From contig JASEGV010000030.1 in NCBI GenBank assembly GCA_030017895.1, positions 1 through 35,261 of the forward strand: a stretch of 35,261 bases of DNA, in the 5' to 3' direction. Shown here in pieces: positions 25,641 through 34,689 of the stretch (its first letter is position 1; every line of letters begins with the position of its first letter). The DNA is from Bacteroidota bacterium. Lineage in GTDB: Bacteria > Bacteroidota > Ignavibacteria > UBA10030 > BY39. Below the pieces are notes generated by a model, which saw only the letters and a program-made list of their open reading frames with translations, was not told the origin of the DNA and did no database searches. Both the position numbers and the translations under genes were made by a program.

Positions 25641-26183
25641 ATGCAAATTTTCAAAAATAAATTGTTTGAAAAGATAAAAACTTTTGTAAATAAGTACCCG
25701 TTAATTATAGCAGCAGTCATAATTTATGCCTATTATCTGCTTACCTCTGTAAATTATTTTCAGAACCATAATACAAAAAAAGGGTTTCTTGATTATGTTT
25801 TACAGTTCGATTCATTATTTTTTATGTGGTTAGCCACAGCGGCTTATGTGCAAATTCAAAAACTACGCACAGACAAACATAGTAACACTATGCGGAACTT
25901 TCAATTGGAGAAGCAGTTGGAATTTCAACAAATCCATACAAAAGTAGTAAACGAAATTTCTGCTCTGTTGCAAGACAATGTGAATAATCCGCTTGCTGTT
26001 ATTTCGATTACTACAAAAGAAATTCGCAGGAAGTTCGAATCGGATACAGAAATAATCCGCTGGCTCGACCGAATTGATTCTTCAATGCAAAGAATTCATA
26101 ATACAATACGCGATATTCAACTCTACGAAACTCAAAAACTACTTGAAGAATCAAACACGAACTTATCAAATACGGAAAAGTAA
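25641..26183 (+). CDS. Membrane protein with kinase-type dimerisation segment lacking the His and the ATPase domain
   Basis: A 180-residue protein with two membrane helices (about 19-37 and 51-71). A cytoplasmic coiled segment follows (about 80-165). Residues 110-122, LQDNVNNPLAVIS, align well with the HisKA core HE-NNPLAVI, but the phospho-acceptor His position is Asp-112. No HATPase_c domain follows; the protein ends 60 residues later. It therefore cannot act as a normal kinase. It could be a docking or phosphatase-like partner of the adjacent receiver, or a degenerate remnant. The frame is intact with no sign of lost downstream coding. A TTG or ATG start of the patatin gene follows at once. 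Confidence 0.6.
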   Translation: MQIFKNKLFEKIKTFVNKYPLIIAAVIIYAYYLLTSVNYFQNHNTKKGFLDYVLQFDSLFFMWLATAAYVQIQKLRTDKHSNTMRNFQLEKQLEFQQIHTKVVNEISALLQDNVNNPLAVISITTKEIRRKFESDTEIIRWLDRIDSSMQRIHNTIRDIQLYETQKLLEESNTNLSNTEK

Positions 26184-26211
26184 ATTGTTTCCATTTTTTA
26201 AAAATGTAAAC

Positions 26212-28896
26212 ATGCTGATTTTCTTTCTTTTATGTTGCTTCTTCACTCAAACAATTTTCCCACAACAAAAACATATTTTACTTTCTGAAAATTGTAAAAC
26301 CGATCTGCAAAACAATGCTAAATTGAAAGTCGGGTTTGTATTGAGCGGTGGCGGTGCACGAAGTTTGGCACAAATCGGTGTTCTCAAAGTTTTTGAAAAG
26401 TATAATATTCCTATCAACTTGATTGTCGGCAACAGTATGGGATCGATAGTCGGCGGGTTATACTCTGCCGGCTATTCTGCTGCTGATTTGGAAAGTATCG
26501 TCATCTCTACCAATTGGTCAGAAATCCTTTCGCTTACCGACGAAACGAAAAGAACCGAACTTTTTATCGATCAAAAGCAGTCAAAAGACAGGGGCTTCTT
26601 AATTATCCGGTTCAACGGACTCGAACCTATTATTCCATCTGCGGTTTCCGGTGGGCAAAGGGTTACAAATTTTTTGAACAAACTTGCTCTCCAAGCTCTT
26701 TATCATCCGCAACCGAGTTTTGACGATTTAAAAATCCCGTTTCGAGCTGTTGCCGCCGATGTAATATCGGGCAAGCGTTTCATTTTTAAAAAAGGTTCCC
26801 TCTCTGAAGCGATGCGTGCAAGCGTGGGTGTACCGTTGATGTTTTATCCGTTGGAAAAAGATTCACTGGCGTTGATAGACGGAGGAGTTGTTACTAATAT
26901 TCCTGTTGATGTTGCAAAAGATGAGAACTGCAACGTTGTTCTCGTGGTGAACTCAACCAGCGAATTAATAAATTTAGAGAAACACGCCGCACCATGGGAG
27001 GTTGCCGATCAAATAATTACGATTATGATGCAAAACTCCAATCAGGAACAAATGGCGTTGGCTGATATAGTACTCAAACCGGAAATCGGAAATCAATTAT
27101 CATCCGATTTTAGCGACGTAAAATATCTGATAAAAGCGGGAGAGGAAATAGCTGAAAATAATATCCAATCAATTCTATCTTTAATCGACGCAAAAAATAC
27201 CACCAATAATCATGATGAAGGATTGGTATTCACTAACGTATTGTTCCATTTTGCGGGCGATTCAATACCGGAAGAAATTAAAAAAGAAATCATAGAGAGT
27301 AAAAACATCGGGAAAGTTACGCAAAAGGAATTATTGGAAGATATTAACATTATTTCTTCCTTAAAAATATTTCAAGATGTTCATGTCGATATTGTTGATG
27401 ATTCTATGTTTCATCATATTACTTACCAAACAAAATATTATCCATTTGTAAAAAAAATAATATATTCCGGTAACGTAAAATTTGAAAACACGGAAATTGA
27501 TTCCACCTTTTCCGGATTATTGGGCGAGCGTTTCAATACCGGGAAATATAATTTAGCCCGCGAACAACTTCTTCAAAAATATAGATCAAAAGGGTTAAGT
27601 CTCGCCCGAATTGATTCGATGAAATTAGACCGTGAAAATGAATTATTATCATTCATAATTAATGAAGGGGTTATTAAACAAATACAATTTATAGGTAATG
27701 ATCATACGGCAGAATATGTTTTACGAAGGGAGTTCCCTCTTAAAAAGGAAGACGCATTTCAAATAAACGCAGCGGAACGGGGAATTTCTAATTTGAGCAG
27801 TCTTGGTTTGTTCGAGTATGTTTTACTGGAAATTCAAAACGATGAAAACCGTAAACCTATCGTTGTAGTTAAAGTGAAGGAAAGATCAACCGATATCATA
27901 AAATTGGGAGTAAATGCAAACGATGAACGCGGGTTAATTTTTAATATCGATTTACGTGATGCTAACTTTCGGGGGCACGGTGAAGAACTTGGGATTAATT
28001 TTTTAGTCAGTAGCCGCATCAGAGTTGCCGAATTTGAGTATAAAATAAGGAGAATTTTCCACAGTTATTTGACTTTTAATTTTAAATTTTATCATAATTT
28101 ACAAGATATTTTTACATATCAGGACGAACTCATTCCTCCTTCAACAGATTGGAAACGTGTACAATTTGGTGAATATCGTTTTATCAAATACGGCGGTTCG
28201 CTGAGCTTCGGTACTCAACTCGAACGGCTCGGAAATATGATGTTAGAGTATAGGCGAGAGATACACGAAGTAACGGAAATCAAACGTGGGGGTGTTTATC
28301 CCGAAAAATATCCCATTTCAATATTCAAAGTTGCAACAGCCATAGATTCAAAAAATCGGATGCCATTTCCAACAGAAGGAATGTATCTTTCGATTGCTTA
28401 TGAGTCGGCAATCAAAGAATTCGGAAGTAAATTTTCGTTTACAAAGTTAACATTGACGTTTGAAAATTACTATACTCTTTTTTCGAATCATACATTTCGA
28501 CCAAAATTATTTTTTGGAGTAGCTGATGCGACTCTTCCGCTTACCGAACAGTATTCGTTGGGAGGAATGAATTCATTTTTTGGTTTGAGGGAGTACGACA
28601 GTCGCGGCAGACAAATTTTGCTTTTTAGCGGCGAGTATCGTCTCCGTTTTCCATTTAAATTTATTTACGATACATTCATTTCATTCAGGTATGATATGGG
28701 AATGATATCAAGTCTACCACAAGAAATTAAGCTTGTCAACATGCGGCACGCAACCGGTTTTCAATTAGGCTTCGATTCTCCCATCGGTCCGGTATCAGCC
28801 GCAGTAGGCAGAAGTTTTTATCTCCCTGCAAAAATAAAATCGCCGCTTTCCAAAGGTCCTTGGCTTCTCTACTTTTCAATCGGAATTGATATATGA
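26212..28896 (+). CDS. Patatin-like phospholipase with surface-antigen (BamA-like) barrel
   Basis: A protein of about 894 residues. A hydrophobic signal sequence (1-18) leads to a patatin lipase domain (about 38-350). It has oxyanion loop GGGARS at 46-51, the nucleophile elbow GNSMG with Ser-75, and the catalytic DGG with Asp-223. POTRA-like repeats follow (about 390-590), then an Omp85-type barrel (about 600-894) with the SLGGMNSFFGLREYDSRGR motif. This is the layout of PlpD-like type Vd autotransporters and outer-membrane lipases. The ATG at 26212 gives the best signal peptide. An in-frame TTG at 26185, one base after the previous stop, would add nine residues. The stop overlaps the next gene's start (ATGA). 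The released or surface-held lipase substrate is unknown. Confidence 0.88.
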   Translation: MLIFFLLCCFFTQTIFPQQKHILLSENCKTDLQNNAKLKVGFVLSGGGARSLAQIGVLKVFEKYNIPINLIVGNSMGSIVGGLYSAGYSAADLESIVISTNWSEILSLTDETKRTELFIDQKQSKDRGFLIIRFNGLEPIIPSAVSGGQRVTNFLNKLALQALYHPQPSFDDLKIPFRAVAADVISGKRFIFKKGSLSEAMRASVGVPLMFYPLEKDSLALIDGGVVTNIPVDVAKDENCNVVLVVNSTSELINLEKHAAPWEVADQIITIMMQNSNQEQMALADIVLKPEIGNQLSSDFSDVKYLIKAGEEIAENNIQSILSLIDAKNTTNNHDEGLVFTNVLFHFAGDSIPEEIKKEIIESKNIGKVTQKELLEDINIISSLKIFQDVHVDIVDDSMFHHITYQTKYYPFVKKIIYSGNVKFENTEIDSTFSGLLGERFNTGKYNLAREQLLQKYRSKGLSLARIDSMKLDRENELLSFIINEGVIKQIQFIGNDHTAEYVLRREFPLKKEDAFQINAAERGISNLSSLGLFEYVLLEIQNDENRKPIVVVKVKERSTDIIKLGVNANDERGLIFNIDLRDANFRGHGEELGINFLVSSRIRVAEFEYKIRRIFHSYLTFNFKFYHNLQDIFTYQDELIPPSTDWKRVQFGEYRFIKYGGSLSFGTQLERLGNMMLEYRREIHEVTEIKRGGVYPEKYPISIFKVATAIDSKNRMPFPTEGMYLSIAYESAIKEFGSKFSFTKLTLTFENYYTLFSNHTFRPKLFFGVADATLPLTEQYSLGGMNSFFGLREYDSRGRQILLFSGEYRLRFPFKFIYDTFISFRYDMGMISSLPQEIKLVNMRHATGFQLGFDSPIGPVSAAVGRSFYLPAKIKSPLSKGPWLLYFSIGIDI

Positions 28897-31007
28897 CTTT
28901 TTTAAATCCATTAGTTTTGTTCGGTTTAATCGGGGCTGCAATTCCTCTCATCATTCATTTACTAAATCTACGAAAACTCCGAACGATTGAATTCAGCACG
29001 CTGACTTTCTTAAAAGAACTTCAGCAAACTAAAATCCGCCGGCTTAAATTAAAGCAAATTTTACTTTTAATTATTCGTACGTTGATGGTGATTTTAATCG
29101 TATTAGCTTTTTCGCGTCCGGCGCTGCGAGGGACTATCTTAGGAGGTATCGGCGCACACTCGTTATCGACTGTGCTAATAATTTTAGACGACTCGTTCAG
29201 CATGATGCCGCAAGATGAAGAGGGGGAACTCTTCAAACAGTCGAAGGAATCAGCTTTAAAAATTTTGGATTTGATGAAAGAAGGCGATGAAATTTACATA
29301 ATTAAACTATCAAATCCAGAATCGGGTGAGTTAGTCCCTTCGAACGATATTGCTATGGTAAAAACAGCGATTCGAGAGAGCCAAATTTCACAAATTCGAA
29401 ATCCTATTGAACCGGCTCTCCGCCTTGCGTCAAAAATTTTGAGTAAATCGAAAAATGCAAACAAAGAAATTTACATCATCAGCGATTTTCAGAAAACACT
29501 ATTCGAGCATCCGGATAAATTGTTAAATCAAACCGCTTCGCTATTTGACGAAGATACGAAATTCTTTTTAATCGAGGTTGGGAAGAAAGAAATTCAAAAT
29601 GTTGGAATCGATTCCATAATTGTGCTAACCAAAATATTTGAAAAAAACAAACCGGTTAATCTTACAGCTGTAATTAAAAATTACGGCAGCATCGAATTAA
29701 AAAATGTTGTTGCAAGTTTATATTTCGACGGAGTGAGAGTTGCACAAAGCAGTCTCGACTTAGGTGGAATGGGCACTGCAACGGCTAATTTTTCGGCAGT
29801 ACCAAAACGGACAGGTTTTTTAAAGGGATATGTTGAATTAGAGACCGATGCTTTAGAATTTGATAACAGAAGATTTTTTACAATCAATGTTCCTGAGAAA
29901 ATTAGCATCACATTTATCTCGAATCCCGACGAGTCCCGATTTGTGAAGTTAGCTTTAACTGCAACTGCCACCGAATATTCTAATTTACTTTTCGAGATTA
30001 ACGAATTTCTGCCCTCTCGCTTTCCGGTAGTAGATTTGAAAAAAACGGATGTTTTAGTTATATCGAATTTCACAAATATTTCACAATCGGATGTTCAACG
30101 TATCAAATTATTTGTTGAACAGAGAAAAGGGTTAATTTTATTTGCACCTGAAAATGCTCAATTACAGAATTTTAACGGACTGTTATCAGCTTTGAATATT
30201 CCATTAGTCGAAAGTATCGGAACGGCTAATTTTACATTCAAGGAATTGGATTTTGACCATCCGATTTTCGATGGCATGTTTACGAAGGATAAGAAAGAAA
30301 AAGAAAGACGACTCGATTCACCCGAAATTTATACATTTGCTAAACGCCCGACAGGCAGAGAGGGGCATTCGATTATCTCGATGAGTAATGGAAATCCATT
30401 CCTTACGGAACACAAGTTCGGTAACGGAACTGTAATATTATATTCCATTTCTCCAAAACTGTCCTGGTCGAATTTTCCACTTAAAGGAATTTTTGCGCCA
30501 ATCATTTATCGTTCTGTGCATTATACTGCTGCCAACGAAAAGCTTGGTGAGTCTGTAATCGTCGGAAAAGAAATCAGCATAAAATTAAGCGGTAATAAAA
30601 CTGCGTCCGTAAAATGGAAATTAATTGCCCCGGATGCGAGCGAAGAAATTATCAGCACGTTACAAAAAACAGGTGGCGGCAGCGATGTTTTGCACTTAGG
30701 GAAACTTATAAAATCGGGTATATACGAGTTAACACCCGGCGCCAGCACCGAAGCTTTGCTTGCTGTAAATGTTGATAAAGCAGAATCGGATTTGAGAAAG
30801 ATTCCCAAAGAAGAAATGTCGGGATATTTTCAACGGTACAATATTCAGGAATCGAATATTGTTTCAATCACTACTAACGAGAAAATTCAGGAGACGGTAT
30901 TGGCAACCCGATTTGGTGTGGAGCTTTGGAAATATGCTGTCATCTTCGTGTTATTCCTCGCACTTCTCGAAATGTTTATTGCTTACGATCGTAGAAAAGA
31001 AAAGTAA
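28893..31007 (+). CDS. BatA-like membrane protein with VWA domain
   Basis: A 704-residue protein. The N-terminal BatA-type domain (about 1-80) has two helices: NPLVLFGLIGAAIPLIIHLL, then LKQILLLIIRTLMVILIVLAF. A von Willebrand A domain begins at about 94 with an intact metal site, Asp-99, Ser-101 and Ser-103 in LDDSFSM. Long beta-rich periplasmic regions follow, including a glutamine-amidotransferase-like segment around 380-480, and a last membrane helix sits at about 681-698. The tail is basic. Such proteins are widespread in Bacteroidota and relatives, and their role is largely unknown. The start overlaps the patatin gene by four bases and the stop overlaps hflX by one, indicating tight coupling. 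Confidence 0.85.
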   Translation: MTFLNPLVLFGLIGAAIPLIIHLLNLRKLRTIEFSTLTFLKELQQTKIRRLKLKQILLLIIRTLMVILIVLAFSRPALRGTILGGIGAHSLSTVLIILDDSFSMMPQDEEGELFKQSKESALKILDLMKEGDEIYIIKLSNPESGELVPSNDIAMVKTAIRESQISQIRNPIEPALRLASKILSKSKNANKEIYIISDFQKTLFEHPDKLLNQTASLFDEDTKFFLIEVGKKEIQNVGIDSIIVLTKIFEKNKPVNLTAVIKNYGSIELKNVVASLYFDGVRVAQSSLDLGGMGTATANFSAVPKRTGFLKGYVELETDALEFDNRRFFTINVPEKISITFISNPDESRFVKLALTATATEYSNLLFEINEFLPSRFPVVDLKKTDVLVISNFTNISQSDVQRIKLFVEQRKGLILFAPENAQLQNFNGLLSALNIPLVESIGTANFTFKELDFDHPIFDGMFTKDKKEKERRLDSPEIYTFAKRPTGREGHSIISMSNGNPFLTEHKFGNGTVILYSISPKLSWSNFPLKGIFAPIIYRSVHYTAANEKLGESVIVGKEISIKLSGNKTASVKWKLIAPDASEEIISTLQKTGGGSDVLHLGKLIKSGIYELTPGASTEALLAVNVDKAESDLRKIPKEEMSGYFQRYNIQESNIVSITTNEKIQETVLATRFGVELWKYAVIFVLFLALLEMFIAYDRRKEK

Positions 31008-32281
31008 TGATGAACATAAATTTTACCAGCGAAAAAGAAAAATCGATAGTGGTAGGTATTAAACTTCCAAGTCTAACGCGTCAGCATGTTAATGATTACT
31101 TGGATGAACTTGTTCTACTCGCCGATACGGCGGGCAGCGAGGTTGTGCACCGTATAGTGCAGGAGCGGGTTAGAATTGAAGCATCGACTTTTATCGGAGC
31201 AGGAAAGGCAGAGGAGATTGCAGAATTAGTTAAAGAGGAGAATATTAATTTAGTGATTTTCGACGACGACCTTTCGCGAACACAGGTTCGGAATCTTGAA
31301 AAAATTATTAACTGTAAAATTGTTGATAGAAGCGGTTTGATACTTGATATTTTTGCTTCGAGGGCGAAGTCGAAAGAAGCGATGACACAAGTTGAGTTAG
31401 CCCAATTGCAATACACCATCACACGGTTAACACGAATGTGGACTCACCTCTCGAAACAATACGGAGGCATAGGCACTAAAGGTCCCGGTGAAACCCAAAT
31501 CGAAACCGACCGTCGTGCAATACGTAAGAGGATACAATTATTAAAAGAAAAACTTACTCAAATTGATAAAGAGCGTGAAATACAACGGAAAGGCAGAAAA
31601 GATTTTACACGTATCGCACTTATCGGTTACACGAATGCAGGAAAATCGACTTTGATGAATGGACTCGCTGATGCAGATGTGTTTGTTGAAGACAGGTTGT
31701 TTGCAACACTCGATACTACTGTTCGCATAATGCAGCTTCCTCATTCTCAAAAAGTTTTACTTTCCGATACTGTTGGTTTTATACGGAAGCTGCCTCCCAA
31801 CCTGATTGCTTCGTTCAAAAGTACGCTTGCTGAAGTTGTTGAAGCTGATATTCTTCTACATGTAGTGGATGTGAGCCATCCCCTTTTTGAAGAGCATATA
31901 CAAACAGTAATCTCTACTATCGAAGAGTTAGAAGCGGAATCAAAAACAACAATTTTGGTTTTTAATAAAATTGATGCCCTTATCGATCGAACAATTTTGA
32001 ATGAGTTAACCAAAAAGTTCGTCGGTTCAATTGCTGTTTCCGCATTAAGAGGAATTAATATTCCGGCGCTGAAAGAAAAATTGTTCAGTTATGTATCAGA
32101 AGAATTTATTGAACGGGTTGTCGAAACTGATCATTTAAATTATAAAGTCATCTCTAAACTTCACGATATCGGTGAAATATTAGAAAAGAAGTTTGGTAAT
32201 AAAAAAGTTTCAATCAAAATACGGTTCAATAAAAAGCGTTTGGGCGACTTCGAAAAACTACTTGCAAAAATAAAATCATAA
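31007..32281 (+). CDS. hflX: GTPase HflX
   Basis: A ribosome-associated GTPase of 424 residues that splits stalled or hibernating 70S ribosomes. The N-terminal HflX domain has FIGAGKAEEIAELV at about 62-75 and the glycine-rich QYGGIGTKGPGETQIETDRR at 151-170. The G domain has G1 GYTNAGKST at 207-215, G3 DTVGFIRKLP and G4 NKID. The ATG at 31007 shares its first base with the previous stop (TAATG). A second ATG follows at once at 31010, so the true start may be three bases later. It lies last in the run of overlapping genes. Confidence 0.95.
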   Translation: MMNINFTSEKEKSIVVGIKLPSLTRQHVNDYLDELVLLADTAGSEVVHRIVQERVRIEASTFIGAGKAEEIAELVKEENINLVIFDDDLSRTQVRNLEKIINCKIVDRSGLILDIFASRAKSKEAMTQVELAQLQYTITRLTRMWTHLSKQYGGIGTKGPGETQIETDRRAIRKRIQLLKEKLTQIDKEREIQRKGRKDFTRIALIGYTNAGKSTLMNGLADADVFVEDRLFATLDTTVRIMQLPHSQKVLLSDTVGFIRKLPPNLIASFKSTLAEVVEADILLHVVDVSHPLFEEHIQTVISTIEELEAESKTTILVFNKIDALIDRTILNELTKKFVGSIAVSALRGINIPALKEKLFSYVSEEFIERVVETDHLNYKVISKLHDIGEILEKKFGNKKVSIKIRFNKKRLGDFEKLLAKIKS

Positions 32282-32291
32282 ATCATAAATC

Positions 32292-32308
32292 CCCGCCCGA
32301 CCGGCGGG
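32292..32308. repeat. Small GC-rich palindrome after hflX
   Basis: CCCGCC and GGCGGG form a six-base hairpin with a five-base loop directly after a low-complexity AAATCATAAATC run behind the hflX stop. There is no U-run, so termination is doubtful. It resembles the hairpin ahead of dnaK and may be a dispersed short palindrome. Confidence 0.5.
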
Positions 32309-32480
32309 AATGTAAAATCATCATTAAACATATGCCGAAACGCATCATCACCGCTAATTGCAAAGCATATAAATTTTCTTGCTTCCGATTCGTTAATTTA
32401 AAAATCCGTTCTTCTCTTTGGAAAAAACAGTTGTAATGCTTAATATAAATAATCAAAAACAAAATTTAAAAGGAAAAATT

Positions 32481-33323
32481 ATGAAAACACAATTGGCTCA
32501 ATTAGTTTCGATGGTTCTAATTACGATGTTAATTGCCACCTCAGTTGTGGCGCAGGAGAGTTTTAAATTAGAATATAAATTCGAAAAAGGGGAAACATAT
32601 CGTTACAAAGATGTTACATCGGGTAAGATGACGCAGGAAATGATGGGGAAAGAAATGAAGATGAGCAGTGAGGGGGAAAAAGTGGTAAAATTTATTGTCG
32701 ATGATGTATCCAAAACCGGAGATTTTACAATTACGACATCTACCGATTCGATGAAAATTTTCAGCAGTACACCTATGGGCGATACAACAATTTATCCGAA
32801 AGAATTATTGGATAAATGTACTGTTGCAATTTTTTCGAAAAAAGGGAAAAAACTTTCTGAAAATGTGATTGACTCTATTAAACAGTCCAGCAGACTGGCG
32901 GGTATGGCATCGGTTGAACCAATTAAATTTCCTATTCTTCCAGATGACGCAATCGCTATCGGAAAGACTTGGAATTCTTTAACTGTTGATACAGTCGATC
33001 GTATGGGTGGAAAAGTATTAACTACTACTGATATCGAATTTACACTTGTTGGAAAAGAGGAAAAACTTAATTACGACTGTTTAAAAATTACATTCAAAGG
33101 AAAAACCGAAATCGAAGGGAAGGCATCTGTTCAAGGTATGGAATTGATGATTGAAGGTTCAGGAAAAATGAACGGCAGTTTCTATTTTGATCCAAAATTT
33201 GGAATAGTCGTTTTTGAAGAGACAGAAATTGATTCTGAAATGACAATGGCAACTACCGGCGAGCAAGCAATGCTTATACCGATTACACAATTTGCTAAGA
33301 ATATACGCACGTTGGTGAAGTAA
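32481..33323 (+). CDS. Secreted or periplasmic protein of unknown function (DUF6263-like)
   Basis: A 280-residue protein from the ATG at 32481, which has a Shine-Dalgarno (AAAAGGA) eight bases ahead and starts a clear signal peptide (MKTQLAQLVSMVLITMLIAT, cleavage after VVA-Q). An upstream ATG at 32418 would put 21 polar residues before the signal and is rejected. The mature part is beta-rich and begins LEYKFEKGETYRYK, a pattern I associate with DUF6263-type proteins of Bacteroidota; the link is tentative. It is Met- and Lys-rich and has no cysteine-based lipobox. It stands apart from hflX by 199 bases. Confidence 0.75.
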   Translation: MKTQLAQLVSMVLITMLIATSVVAQESFKLEYKFEKGETYRYKDVTSGKMTQEMMGKEMKMSSEGEKVVKFIVDDVSKTGDFTITTSTDSMKIFSSTPMGDTTIYPKELLDKCTVAIFSKKGKKLSENVIDSIKQSSRLAGMASVEPIKFPILPDDAIAIGKTWNSLTVDTVDRMGGKVLTTTDIEFTLVGKEEKLNYDCLKITFKGKTEIEGKASVQGMELMIEGSGKMNGSFYFDPKFGIVVFEETEIDSEMTMATTGEQAMLIPITQFAKNIRTLVK

Positions 33324-33381
33324 TAAAAAGGAGCTTTATTGTCGTGTGGTTATATGCAGTTATCTCTTAAGATTCCCTGAT

Positions 33382-33795
33382 TTATTGTTTCTTCACAACT
33401 AATTTGCCGGCTAAGTAACCCATAGGAATATAAGCTCCCGCTAAGTCCAAAATAGTAAACCAGATAGGCGAAGGAAGCATGAAAGTATTGGCGATACCTC
33501 CAATAAGGAAAAAGAGACCAATTGCCAATGCAAATTTCATTTTATGGTTTACGGCATTTATTGCAGCCAGAAAAGCACCTGCAAATGTCCCCAGAGCATG
33601 AGCTAAAAATGGCAAAATAAAATGTTCGGGTTGGAACAAATGCATAGATGCTTTCAACCCTTCCATTGTGGTAACATCGGCTCCATCGGGAGGTGGAATA
33701 ATTGAGCCGCTTATCATGATGATTCCCATATTCACAGCACTTCCGAGTATAATACCGATTACGATTGCTAAAATGTTTCTAATGATTTTTTTCAT
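33382..33795 (-). CDS. Small integral membrane protein, unknown function
   Basis: A 137-residue protein with four hydrophobic segments (about 5-30, 60-83, 87-107 and 111-132). It has a short polar loop PPPDGADVTTMEG after the first segment and a basic tail. It resembles small conserved membrane proteins seen across bacteria that I cannot name. It is encoded on the minus strand, the same direction as the cassette-like region to its right, but no cassette-type site separates it from its neighbour. No function can be assigned. Confidence 0.7.
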   Translation of the reverse strand: MKKIIRNILAIVIGIILGSAVNMGIIMISGSIIPPPDGADVTTMEGLKASMHLFQPEHFILPFLAHALGTFAGAFLAAINAVNHKMKFALAIGLFFLIGGIANTFMLPSPIWFTILDLAGAYIPMGYLAGKLVVKKQ

Positions 33796-33867
33796 ATTAT
33801 TTGTCTTGTTTTTATTTCTTGTCCAGCATTGAAGCCATACATATCAATAATTTTTGCCTTAGGATAA

Positions 33868-34391
33868 TTAATGTTTGTTTTCTTGGTAAAAGTTATGGAT
33901 AAAACCCAATGAGATATTATTTACTTTTCTGAAACCACATTGTCCTTTCGAAATAGCTCGGAAAGTATCACAGAAATAAGTGTCAAATGCTGGAATGAAT
34001 CCAAAAACTCCAAGTAAGACCTTTGTTATCAAAGTTAAATCTTTATTGCCATTTAGAATAAGTCGTTCTTTAATCTCTTTATATATGCGAAGATGCTTAA
34101 CACTATGCTGTAATAAAAAACTTGAACCACGAAACATTCCCCATCTTGCTAAGTAAAAGCCAAGCACTAAACAGCTTTTTTCAACGTCTTTATTCAAGTC
34201 GTTTGTTGTCCGAAAGTAATTATTGTAATAATCAAACGAAGTATACCTGTCGTCTGGTTTTGATTTAGATTTAAAATCTTCTATTATCGATTCTATTTGT
34301 TTTTTAGGTTGTGTTTGTCTTTTTTAGAATTCTTACTAACGTCAAACCGTAGTGTATTTAGGTCAAGTAGAACCGATTGCAAGTTCTTCAT
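33868..34391 (-). pseudogene. Conserved-looking hypothetical gene split by a one-base frameshift
   Basis: On the minus strand an ATG at 34391 opens MKNLQSVLLDLNTLRFDVSK and stops at 34293. A second frame, with no start of its own until a TTG at 34197, continues as QIESIIEDFKSKSKPDD and RYTSFDYCYNNYF to the stop at 33868. The frames meet at an A6 run (tctAAAAAAgac, plus 34314-34319). One extra A would give a single protein of about 174 residues. The second part (EKSCLVLGFYLARWGMFRG, SSFLLQHSVKH) looks like a real conserved family that I cannot name. The cause may be a natural mutation, a sequencing error, or slippage on the A run. Confidence 0.65.
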
Positions 34392-34506
34392 TAGTCAGTT
34401 TAAATTTAGAAATTTGTTTTCTAATTCTTGCCACTAATTTAAGTTTCCTTTTTTGATCAAGAAAAAGATATTCTTTTGGTGGCTGATATTGAATTTTGTT
34501 TATAAC
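34363..34506 (-). CDS. Short start-less reading frame, possible gene fragment
   Basis: Forty-seven codons are open on the minus strand between a TAA and a TGA, with no ATG, GTG or TTG start. The translation (YQPPKEYLFLDQKRKLKLVA, then RIRKQISKFKLTNEEL) has the balanced charge of a true protein end. It overlaps the 5' end of the frameshifted gene by 29 bases. It may be the remains of an earlier cassette gene that lost its 5' part. I do not recognise it. Confidence 0.3.
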   Translation of the reverse strand, partial: VINKIQYQPPKEYLFLDQKRKLKLVARIRKQISKFKLTNEELAIGST

Positions 34507-34564
34507 TTATCTATAATCCCGTTAGCACCGGAAATTATTTTTGTCCCGAAAAATGGGGAATTGC

Positions 34565-34671
34565 AGTTAACGTATGCAACAAAAATGCTGTTCCGCTTGA
34601 CACGATGATAGACCAATTTCTTTATGTGGCAAGCGGGATGGTTCATTTTTACATTTTTGTTGCTGTTATCT
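34565..34671 (-). other. attC-like palindromic recombination site A
   Basis: Outer boxes are AGATAAC (minus strand, at 34671-34665) and GTTAACT (at 34571-34565). Inside, GCAACAAAAATG (34576-34587) pairs perfectly with CATTTTTGTTGC (34652-34663), and TTCCGCTTG (34591-34599) pairs with CAAGCGGGA (34630-34638) with one wobble. The remaining 30 bases form the apex. This two-stem arrangement with a variable apex and about 107 bases total matches integron attC sites in architecture. The box sequences differ from the class 1 integron consensus. The site lies 18 bases after the stop of the SEC-C gene, the normal place for a cassette's own attC. Confidence 0.55.
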
Positions 34672-34684
34672 GAAGTTGCGTCTC
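34665..34684 (+). repeat. 20-bp inverted repeat flanking the SEC-C gene, left arm
   Basis: GTTATCTGAAGTTGCGTCTC on the plus strand. Its partner is the reverse complement at 35021-35040, with one difference (G to A at the eleventh base). The arm includes the outer box of site A and the spacer toward the SEC-C stop. Confidence 0.9.
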
Positions 34685-34689
34685 TATGG

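Noticed and set aside
26074-26211. A longer patatin protein starting inside the preceding gene
   Set aside because: The added residues overlap the end of the 25641-26183 gene and would bury the signal peptide; ATG 26212 (or TTG 26185) is better.
32292-32308. Terminator for hflX
   Set aside because: The hairpin is stable but is not followed by a U-run.
32418-32480. An earlier ATG for the secreted protein
   Set aside because: It would place polar residues ahead of a clear signal peptide; the ATG at 32481 has its own Shine-Dalgarno.
34314-34319. Programmed -1 frameshift at the A6 run
   Set aside because: The run is slippery, but the codon phase (TCT AAA AAA GAC) does not give a standard X-XXY-YYZ heptamer and no stimulatory structure was seen; a plain indel is simpler.
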